A stretch of 14,297 bases of DNA, taken from an uncultured Flavobacteriales bacterium (GTDB taxonomy: Bacteria; Bacteroidota; Bacteroidia; Flavobacteriales; UBA1820). Below, piece after piece: positions 7,060-12,834 of the stretch; within the stretch, counting starts at the first letter, position 1, and every line of letters starts with the position of its first letter. The position numbers and the translations under genes are program-made. Below the pieces are notes generated by a model, which did not search any database, was not told the origin of the DNA, and saw only the letters and a program-made list of their open reading frames with translations. The stretch covers positions 1-14,297 of the forward strand of contig CALJDR010000071.1 of assembly GCA_938023515.1 (NCBI GenBank), in the 5' to 3' direction.

Positions 7060-8913
7060 TTATTCCTCCAGAAGTTTAGTGAAACATTCGGTGAGTTCCT
7101 CTACTTTGAACGGCTGGCCCTGTACCTTGTTGAGTTTGTTCAGGTGGCAAAGCCCGTCGATCTTCATGCGCAGGTAACCAGCCAGCTGGCCGTCGTTCAA
7201 TTCGCATACCACGACTTTCTTGTACTTTTTGAGCACCTCTTCGGTGTTCTTGGGCAGCGGGTTGAGGTAGCTGAAATGCACCAGGGCCACTTTTTTGCCG
7301 GCGGCGTTCATTTCTTCCACCGCTTCGAGCATGTGCCCCAGCGTACCGCCCCAGGATACGGCCAAAAGGTCGGCGGAGGGGTCGCCCATTATTTTCAGGT
7401 CGGGCACGTCGGCCACGACGTTCTCTATCTTGGCCTTGCGGGCGTCCACCATTTTCTGGTGGTTGACCGGGTCGGTCGAAATAGCCGAGGTATTATAATC
7501 TTTTTCCAGTCCTCCCAGGCGGTGCATGAAGCCTTCCATACCCGGCACGGCCCAGTAGCGGACCATCGTCTTTTCATCGCGCAGGTAGGGTTTCCAGCCT
7601 TTTTCGAGCATCTCCGGTTTCACGTAGTTCGGTTTGATGTCCGGGAATTCGTCCGGGTTGGGGATGCGCCAGGCCGACGAACCGTTGGCGATGAACGCGT
7701 CGGTAAGCAGGATGACAGGGGTCATATGTTCCAGAGCGATCTTGGATGCCTTGAAAGCCATGTCGAAGCAGTCGGTCGGAGTGGCGGCGGCAAGTACGAC
7801 TACCGGCGATTCCCCGTTGCGGCCGAACAGGGCCTGGAGAAGGTCGGTCTGCTCGCTCTTGGTCGGCAGTCCGGTCGAAGGGCCTCCGCGCTGTACGTCC
7901 ACGATGACCAGCGGCAGTTCGGCCATCACGGCCAGTCCGATGGCCTCGCTCTTCAGGGCCAGTCCCGGTCCCGAAGTGGTAGTGGCGGCCAGATTGCCGG
8001 CGAAAGAAGCGCCGATCGAGGTGCAGATACCGGCGATCTCGTCCTCCGCCTGCACGGTCTTCACGTTGAGTTCTTTCAGTTTGGCCAACTCGTGCAGGAT
8101 GTCCGTAGCCGGAGTGATGGGGTAACTGCCCAGGAAAAGGGGCAGTTTCGCTTTTTCGGCAGCGGCTACCAGGCCGAGGGCCGTCGCTTTGTTGCCGTTG
8201 ATATCGGTGTATATGCCCGGTTTGGTCACCTGGCCTTCTATGCGGAAGGTCGATACCGAAGCGTGGATATTATTTCCGTAGTTGTATCCGTCGGTCAGCA
8301 CTTTGACGTTGGCTTCCAGTACGGACGGTTTTTTGCCGAATTTGTTCTGCAGCATGTGGATGGCGCGCTCCAGCGGGCGGTCGAACAGCCAGCAGATAAG
8401 CCCCAGGGCAAACATGTTCTTGCTCTTCAGGGCGGCTTTGGCGTCCAGCCCGGTACCTTCCACGGCGTGTTTCACCATCGAGGTCATCGGGACGGGAACC
8501 TGCTGCACACTGCCCAGGCCGAGTTCCGTGAACGGATCGTCCGTGGTGAAGAGGGCCTTTTCCAGGTCGCTCTTGAGGAACGAGTCCGTATCGAAAACGA
8601 CAACGGCGTTCTTTTTGATGTTCTTGACGTTCACTTTCAGGGCGGCGGGGTTCATCGCCACCAGGACGTCGGCTTTGTCGCCCGGGGTGTATACACCTTT
8701 ACCCAGGTGTACCTGGAATCCCGATACTCCGCTCAGGGTTCCCTTCGGGGCGCGGACTTCGGCCGGGTAGTCCGGGAATGTGGATATCCCGTTCCCGATA
8801 AAGGCCGAAAGGTTGGAAAAGAGGTTGCCTACCAGCTGCATGCCGTCCCCGGAGTCCCCGGAGAAACGGATGACCACTTTGTCCAGTTGTTTGACTTTGG
8901 TCGTTTCTAACAT
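7060..8913 (-). CDS. korA: 2-oxoacid:ferredoxin oxidoreductase subunit alpha, gamma-alpha fusion
   Basis: This 617-residue subunit fuses the gamma domain (about residues 12-200, with GDSGDGMQ at 19-26) to the alpha domain (about 240-600). The alpha domain has SYPITPAT (263-270), QAEDE (288-292), TTSGPG (312-317) and QRGGPSTGLPT (341-351). These are the substrate-, CoA- and cofactor-facing motifs of KorA-type enzymes. Such gamma-alpha fusions pair with a beta subunit in two-subunit KorAB complexes that need no separate ferredoxin-like delta subunit, and none is encoded nearby. It is the first gene of the korAB operon. Its upstream gap (8914-9049) contains two short palindromes and a likely terminator of the preceding gene but no convincing promoter match. 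Confidence 0.94.
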   Translation of the reverse strand: MLETTKVKQLDKVVIRFSGDSGDGMQLVGNLFSNLSAFIGNGISTFPDYPAEVRAPKGTLSGVSGFQVHLGKGVYTPGDKADVLVAMNPAALKVNVKNIKKNAVVVFDTDSFLKSDLEKALFTTDDPFTELGLGSVQQVPVPMTSMVKHAVEGTGLDAKAALKSKNMFALGLICWLFDRPLERAIHMLQNKFGKKPSVLEANVKVLTDGYNYGNNIHASVSTFRIEGQVTKPGIYTDINGNKATALGLVAAAEKAKLPLFLGSYPITPATDILHELAKLKELNVKTVQAEDEIAGICTSIGASFAGNLAATTTSGPGLALKSEAIGLAVMAELPLVIVDVQRGGPSTGLPTKSEQTDLLQALFGRNGESPVVVLAAATPTDCFDMAFKASKIALEHMTPVILLTDAFIANGSSAWRIPNPDEFPDIKPNYVKPEMLEKGWKPYLRDEKTMVRYWAVPGMEGFMHRLGGLEKDYNTSAISTDPVNHQKMVDARKAKIENVVADVPDLKIMGDPSADLLAVSWGGTLGHMLEAVEEMNAAGKKVALVHFSYLNPLPKNTEEVLKKYKKVVVCELNDGQLAGYLRMKIDGLCHLNKLNKVQGQPFKVEELTECFTKLLEE

Positions 8914-8935
8914 ATCGTGTTTGAAATCGTTTTGT

Positions 8936-8984
8936 GGCCCAATGGGCCGTTGCGTGTGTTTGTATGTTTAGTAGTAAGTACTTA
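8936..8984. promoter_or_regulatory. Two palindromes upstream of korA
   Basis: GGCCCA-A-TGGGCC (8936-8948) is a symmetric 6+1+6 repeat and TAAGTACTTA (8975-8984) is a perfect 10-base palindrome. Both lie 23-71 nt upstream of the korA ATG, where regulators often bind. No TAnnTTTG element with a spaced -33 box was found next to them, so a role as operators is only a suggestion. Confidence 0.22.
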
Positions 8985-9018
8985 TGGCAGGTTGCGCATA
9001 AACGATGGCAAATAAACG

Positions 9019-9042
9019 AAAAAAAAGCCGGGAAGCCAAGCT
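9019..9042 (-). terminator. Probable intrinsic terminator after the dCMP deaminase gene
   Basis: Read on the minus strand, AGCTTGG and CCCGGCT can pair with one mismatch and one wobble around a CTT loop, followed directly by a run of eight T. It begins 8 nt after the deaminase stop. The stem is short, but the T tract is strong, so it likely separates this gene from korAB. Confidence 0.5.
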
Positions 9043-9049
9043 AAATAAG

Positions 9050-9490
9050 TTATTCTTTTCCCTCTTCCAGCTGTTCGACTTCCACCCCGGCCGAGCGCAG
9101 AAAATCCAGTCCTTCGGTGTCCGAATACCCTTGCTTGTAGACCACCCGCTTTATCCCCGCCTGGTGGATCAGTTTGCTGCATTCGCGGCAGGGGGACATC
9201 GTGACGTACAGGGTCGCCCCGTCGCACGATTGGGTGGAGGCGGCTATTTTGAGGATCGCATTGGCCTCGGCGTGCAGGACATACCATTTGGTGCGGTACT
9301 CTTCATCCTCGCATTCGTTCTCGAAACCGGTGGGGGTGCCGTTGTACCCGTCGGAAATGATCTTACGGTCCTTGACGATCAGCGCGCCCACCTTTTTGCG
9401 GTTGCAATGCGAGAGTTCGGCCCATACCGAGGCCATCCGCATATAGGCGCTGTCGAATTTTTTCTGTTTCTCTTTGTTGTTCGGACTCAT
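9050..9490 (-). CDS. dCMP deaminase family protein (ComEB-like)
   Basis: This 146-residue cytoplasmic zinc enzyme of the cytidine deaminase fold has the typical length of bacterial dCMP deaminases. It should convert dCMP to dUMP, the precursor for thymidylate synthase. The zinc/catalytic signature is complete: H73-A-E75-A-N-A-I with the proton-shuttling glutamate, and S-P-C101-R-E-C104. The NGTPTGFENEC segment (50-60) fits the substrate loop of the dCMP group, and KVGALIV is the usual N-terminal core strand. It lies 68 nt downstream of the HupE/UreJ-like gene on the same strand. From memory, these two families are often neighbours in Bacteroidota, which suggests a shared transcript. A short hairpin and a nine-C run lie between them. 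Confidence 0.92.
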   Translation of the reverse strand: MSPNNKEKQKKFDSAYMRMASVWAELSHCNRKKVGALIVKDRKIISDGYNGTPTGFENECEDEEYRTKWYVLHAEANAILKIAASTQSCDGATLYVTMSPCRECSKLIHQAGIKRVVYKQGYSDTEGLDFLRSAGVEVEQLEEGKE

Positions 9491-9526
9491 ATTTCAAAGG
9501 GCATGCAGCCCATAGGGTTCCTGTTT

Positions 9527-9535
9527 GGGGGGGGG
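9527..9535. repeat. Nine-base G/C homopolymer
   Basis: There are nine consecutive G on the plus strand (C on the transcribed sense), 36-44 nt upstream of the dCMP deaminase ATG. The adjoining bases can form a GGGGAT/ATCCCC hairpin with an 8-base loop on the minus strand. Such runs are prone to slippage and to sequencing error. Confidence 0.8.
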
Positions 9536-9558
9536 ATCCGTGTGAATCCCCTTTCCGG

Positions 9559-10125
9559 TCAGCGGACCGTAAAAGGGAAATAGCGGATCAGATAGGGGAT
9601 CATCACCCCGATAGCGATCGCCGAAACGACCATGACAAAATCCCGGCGGTTCACGCCGAAAAATAAGGCCAGGGACGATATGCATAGAATGATCAGGGCC
9701 AGTATCAGCACTCCGACGGCAAACCCGAGACAGAAAGCCACCAAAGGAATGGCTGCCGAATAGCCGGCACCCAGGGACAAGCCGTGTGTCAGGGCGAAAA
9801 GGATAGCCATGGCGTATCCTGTTTTTTCCAGTACGGCCGATGGTTTGCTGCCAGCCCCGAAGATGTTGAAAACAGCCAGCCCGGTAACCAGGGCCGGGAA
9901 TACAAAGTCGGCGATCTGCGGGCGCACGTAAAATATATCGGCGGCGGACAGGGCCATTCCTATCAGGTTGGCCGCGAAAATGAACAGGACCAGCAGAATC
10001 CCCCGGCGGTAATCGGACAGGGTGCGTACGATAAAGAGCACCAGCAGGAACATGGGCAGGGAAAGTGTATTCCAGTCGGCCACGTGCCAGGCTCCTGTAG
10101 AAAAATAGCTGGGAAAAAGGTCCAT
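9559..10125 (-). CDS. HupE/UreJ-like integral membrane protein
   Basis: This 188-residue protein is almost entirely hydrophobic, with about six membrane segments (near residues 22-40, 43-60, 70-92, 102-120, 124-156 and 165-183). The WHVADW start, the FNIFGAG segment after the third helix and the ALTHGLSLG segment resemble the Bacteroidota branch of the HupE/UreJ family. That family has members linked to nickel or cobalt supply for hydrogenase or urease, but many are of unknown role. The usual H-x(n)-D/H pair in the first helix and the GHS of the second helix are not recognisable (FAANLIGMALS instead), so metal transport is doubtful. The neighbouring dCMP deaminase supports the family call by gene order only. 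A promoter candidate lies just upstream. Confidence 0.6.
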   Translation of the reverse strand: MDLFPSYFSTGAWHVADWNTLSLPMFLLVLFIVRTLSDYRRGILLVLFIFAANLIGMALSAADIFYVRPQIADFVFPALVTGLAVFNIFGAGSKPSAVLEKTGYAMAILFALTHGLSLGAGYSAAIPLVAFCLGFAVGVLILALIILCISSLALFFGVNRRDFVMVVSAIAIGVMIPYLIRYFPFTVR

Positions 10126-10158
10126 TTTTTTAGCGTGGAAAAGTTGTTTTTGCTGTTG

Positions 10159-10189
10159 CGAAGATAGGGTAAACGAGCGGATTGGCCAA
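10159..10189 (-). promoter_or_regulatory. Candidate promoter for the HupE/UreJ-like and dCMP deaminase genes
   Basis: On the minus strand TTGG (10186-10189) is followed after exactly 19 nt by TATCTTCG (10159-10166), one mismatch from the Bacteroidota -7 consensus TAnnTTTG. The start site would be about 25-30 nt before the ATG at 10125. The -33 box lies inside a perfect 10-base palindrome, ATTGGCCAAT (10181-10190), which could bind a regulator. Confidence 0.4.
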
Positions 10190-10223
10190 TGTTTCCCCCG
10201 GATTTAATTTTCCGCCCGGGCGT

Positions 10224-10270
10224 AAAAAAGCGAGCCGCGCTCCCGGCTTTGCCCGGGTGGTGCGGCTCGC
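10224..10270 (-). terminator. Intrinsic terminator of the pdaD-antiporter operon
   Basis: On the minus strand a 9-bp outer stem GCGAGCCGC/GCGGCTCGC (10262-10270 with 10230-10238) encloses a second CCCGGGC/GCCGGG hairpin and is followed by six T (10224-10229). It lies 27 nt after the antiporter stop codon and closes the operon before the HupE/UreJ-like gene. Confidence 0.9.
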
Positions 10271-10296
10271 ATGGTTATGATGCGTAAAAAGTTTTC

Positions 10297-11730
10297 TTAC
10301 AGTCCGGCTTTTCCGGTGGCCAGCAAGATGGCCGCCACCACGGAACATGCCGCGATGAGGATCGCCAGCCAGAGTTCGCCTTTCGTGAATGCTTTCTCGC
10401 CAGGTGCCATATTCTGCTTACGGGCCACTATGTAGAAGTAGAGACCGGCCAGGTAGAAAATGGACGTGATGAGCAGTAACAGCAGGCCTCCCGCATAGAT
10501 CAGCCACAAACAAAAGACGGAGGACAACAGGCCGACAAGCCGGTATCCCATGATCGTATTTTTGTTGGTGGTGTTCAGCTCGCCTTTCATAAACGTGGCT
10601 TTCAGCATGTAAAGCCCGCAGAAGAAATAAGCCGGAAGGATCATGACCCCGGTGATATCGATAGCCGCATCGTATACCGATTTGGCCATGGCCACCATGA
10701 TCATGAATACCTGCATGATAACGCTGGATATCAGCAGTGCGTAGATAGGGGTTTCCTGTTTGTTCTCTTTCAGGAAGGACTTCGGCAGGATCTTCACCTG
10801 TGCGGCGGTATAAGGTACCTGGGCACAGAGAAGGGTCCATGCGATCCATCCTCCGAGCACCGACACGATGACGCTGAGCACTACGAAGGTATAAGCCCAG
10901 TCGCCTACCGCGGCCCTCAGGACGTATGCCACCGAGGGGTCGTCCAGTTTGGCCAGTTCGGGCTGGTGCATGATGCCGTACGAAAGGATGCTTATCAGGG
11001 CGTAAAGTACGAGTGCCAGCAGGAATCCGATGATCCCGGCCTTGCCCACATCCCGGCTGTTCTTCGCGCGGGCGGACATCACTACGGCGCCCTCCACACC
11101 GATGAAACACCACAGGGTGACGAGCATCGTACTCTTGATCTGTGTTCCTAACGATCCCAGGGACGGAGTATTACCCCAGAAATCCCACGAGAGGGCGCCT
11201 ACCTTGAAGTAGACGAAAAGGATCACAACGATCAGGAGCAGGGATGCGAACTTCACGATGGTCACTGCTGTATTCATCGCAGCGGCGGCTTTTACGCCCA
11301 TGGCCACGATAAAATACATCGCCCAGATGAAGAACGATCCGAATAAGACCGTTTGCCATCCGTGGTGCAATAGTACGGGGAAGAACTCGCCGAAAGAGTC
11401 GTTCAGCATCACGGCAAAGGCCACGTTACCCATGGCCGCCGAGAGCCAGTACCCCCAAGCGATGTTGAATCCCACGTAACTACCGAAGCCTTCCTTGGCA
11501 TACTGGTAAATGCCGGCGTTCAGGTCAGGCCGGGCATCGGACAGCATCTTGAAGGTCATTACCAGGAACAGTACTCCTACGGCGGCGATACCCCACGAGA
11601 TAAGGGTAGCCCCGAGCCCCGCCCCCTGCGCCATATTCTGGGAGATATTGAAGATACCTCCTCCGATTATGGAGCCGAAGACGATGGCTATCAGGCCACC
11701 CAGTCCTAGTTTTTTCGAGGCGGATGCCAT
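10297..11730 (-). CDS. APC-family amino acid antiporter, probably arginine:agmatine
   Basis: This 477-residue inner-membrane protein has about 12 hydrophobic segments, the usual size for the amino acid-polyamine-organocation superfamily. The first helix carries GSIIGGGIFNISQNMA (19-34), the substrate carboxylate-binding loop of the basic amino acid/polyamine antiporters (ArcD, AdiC, AaxC type). TM6 has WCFIGVEGAVVMS, also typical of the group. Sequence alone suggests arginine/ornithine or arginine/agmatine exchange. The tight link to pdaD (7 nt gap, same strand) points to uptake of arginine and export of its product agmatine, as with AaxC in Chlamydia and AdiC in E. coli. Substrate specificity is inferred from this context. 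It is the last gene before a strong terminator. Confidence 0.88.
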   Translation of the reverse strand: MASASKKLGLGGLIAIVFGSIIGGGIFNISQNMAQGAGLGATLISWGIAAVGVLFLVMTFKMLSDARPDLNAGIYQYAKEGFGSYVGFNIAWGYWLSAAMGNVAFAVMLNDSFGEFFPVLLHHGWQTVLFGSFFIWAMYFIVAMGVKAAAAMNTAVTIVKFASLLLIVVILFVYFKVGALSWDFWGNTPSLGSLGTQIKSTMLVTLWCFIGVEGAVVMSARAKNSRDVGKAGIIGFLLALVLYALISILSYGIMHQPELAKLDDPSVAYVLRAAVGDWAYTFVVLSVIVSVLGGWIAWTLLCAQVPYTAAQVKILPKSFLKENKQETPIYALLISSVIMQVFMIMVAMAKSVYDAAIDITGVMILPAYFFCGLYMLKATFMKGELNTTNKNTIMGYRLVGLLSSVFCLWLIYAGGLLLLLITSIFYLAGLYFYIVARKQNMAPGEKAFTKGELWLAILIAACSVVAAILLATGKAGL

Positions 11731-11737
11731 GGCTTAC

Positions 11738-12367
11738 TTATTTAGCTAGCGGTGCGTATCCGAAGTTCAGGAAACCGATGGCCGTCAGGCAGTATCCGAA
11801 TGGATTGTCGGCCGAAAGGTTGATGAAGTCGTGGAACAGTTCCTTCTCCCCGTCCTGTTCCATGCCGCGCATCGACAGTTCGTGGTTCAGGGATTTGGTC
11901 AGCCACAGCTGGGCTTCGGCGGCAGCGATGGCGTCGTCGATTTTGGAATCGTAGAACTGCACGTATTCGGCTGCGAAACCGCCGACGAATTTGCCGTTCT
12001 TTTTAGCCCATACCAGACCGATACCGGTAGCGATAGCCTTGTGCTCGGAGTAGTTGGCTCCGTGTCCGGCCATGATCACTTCCAGCACGGCACCGTGATG
12101 GAACTGGTCTTTTACGTCGGGACGGTAAGGCAGGTAAGGGAATTTGGTGTTCACTTCCGGGGTGATGGATACCAGGTTGCCGCGCAGTTCGGGAGGCAAT
12201 ACCGAAGTATAGGGTATCACGTTGAAGTTTTCTATGCCGGCCTGGTTCAGTGCCAGGTCATAAGCGAAAGTTTCGTACGGCTGTGGCGGTATGCCATCGT
12301 TAAAAGCTCCGGTTCCTCCAGTTACGAATCCGAAAATCGGATAGCGGGTTCCTCTTAATTCGTCCAT
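11738..12367 (-). CDS. pdaD: Pyruvoyl-dependent arginine decarboxylase
   Basis: This 209-residue proenzyme belongs to the PvlArgDC family, which converts arginine to agmatine and CO2 using a pyruvoyl group made by self-cleavage instead of pyridoxal phosphate. The cleavage motif is IPYT54-S55-VLPPE, so the expected products are a 54-residue beta chain and a 155-residue alpha chain starting with pyruvoyl. The threonine before serine matches my recollection of Chlamydia AaxB, whereas the archaeal enzyme has Ser-Ser. GGFAAE134Y matches the catalytic glutamate segment near the end of the core fold. The N-terminal FGFVTGGTGAFNDG block fits the family substrate pocket. The length is closer to AaxB (about 195) than to the archaeal enzyme (about 165). 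It is the first gene of a two-gene operon with the antiporter. A likely role is acid tolerance, proton-motive force or arginine control. Confidence 0.93.
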   Translation of the reverse strand: MDELRGTRYPIFGFVTGGTGAFNDGIPPQPYETFAYDLALNQAGIENFNVIPYTSVLPPELRGNLVSITPEVNTKFPYLPYRPDVKDQFHHGAVLEVIMAGHGANYSEHKAIATGIGLVWAKKNGKFVGGFAAEYVQFYDSKIDDAIAAAEAQLWLTKSLNHELSMRGMEQDGEKELFHDFINLSADNPFGYCLTAIGFLNFGYAPLAK

Positions 12368-12660
12368 GATTTTAATTTTTTTAGTTAATGTTTAAGGTTT
12401 TAATTATGATAAGTGCCACATCCTGTGGTCTTTTTCCAATGGTTGTCCGGGTGTTGGGCGGCGCCGATGTATGAGGATAACAATTCCTGCCTACAACAAT
12501 AGCTGATGTATCGGCGGTGTTACCGTGCCCCAAAAACAGGCGCGGGACATCCGGGTATTTGCGAAAAGAAAGGGTACTTTGATTTAGGTTGAGAAGATGG
12601 CCCCTTTTTTTGCTGGGGAAGGCTTCTGGTTTTAGGTGGGTTAGTACCAATCGTTCATGA
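12368..12660 (-). promoter_or_regulatory. Long putative 5' leader of the pdaD operon
   Basis: This stretch lies between the best promoter candidate and the pdaD ATG. No known riboswitch is recognised. It holds a 7-bp inverted repeat, CGCCGAT/ATCGGCG (12510-12516 with 12462-12468, about 41 nt apart), a CCACA/TGTGG mini-hairpin (12416-12428), a CCCC/GGGG hairpin with an A-rich loop near 12601-12616, and a five-codon ORF at 12641-12658. The last 50 nt before pdaD are very AT-rich, as is common before Bacteroidota start codons. The frame 12381-12671 is open but has no ATG and no family I recognise. Confidence 0.4.
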
Positions 12661-12668
12661 TCGCAACA

Positions 12669-12697
12669 CAAATATAACGATTTTTTCGGGTAGGCAA
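12669..12697 (-). promoter_or_regulatory. Promoter for the pdaD-antiporter operon
   Basis: The minus strand carries TATATTTG (12669-12676), an exact match to the Bacteroidota -7 consensus TAnnTTTG, preceded by CTTG with an 18-nt gap (TTG at 12695-12697). Transcription would start near 12662-12664, about 295 nt before pdaD. No comparable element was found closer to pdaD. The rest of the gap up to 12834 shows only a T-tract-free hairpin at 12789-12803. Confidence 0.55.
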
Positions 12698-12834
12698 GGG
12701 GACGATTGGAAAATTAAGTCTTTCTTAACTTTCGTAAACCAAAATACTGCAAAAAATTCTTATGTCCGGATGAAAGTTATTTTAACCGAGCAAAGATTTT
12801 GCTGGCGATAAGGAGGTGGGAGTAGGGGGAAAAA

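Noticed and set aside
5997..7079. 360-aa plus-strand open frame opposite korB
   Set aside because: Starts inside the terminator and is antisense to a gene with intact cluster and cofactor motifs.
7144..8910. 588-aa plus-strand open frame opposite korA
   Set aside because: Long because GC-biased third positions suppress stop codons on the opposite strand; composition is His/Arg/Gly/Val-rich with no recognisable domain.
8982..9287. 101-aa minus-strand frame running from the dCMP deaminase gene into the korA upstream gap
   Set aside because: It overlaps the deaminase in another frame and crosses its terminator; no family resemblance.
12416..12434. CCACA/TGTGG hairpin followed by TCTTTTT on the plus strand, as a plus-strand terminator
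   Set aside because: Only a 5-bp stem and there is no plus-strand gene upstream that it could terminate.
12789..12803. AGCAAA-GAT-TTTGCT hairpin as terminator of the histidine kinase gene
   Set aside because: A short AT-rich stem with no T tract following on the minus strand; no convincing terminator was found for this gene.
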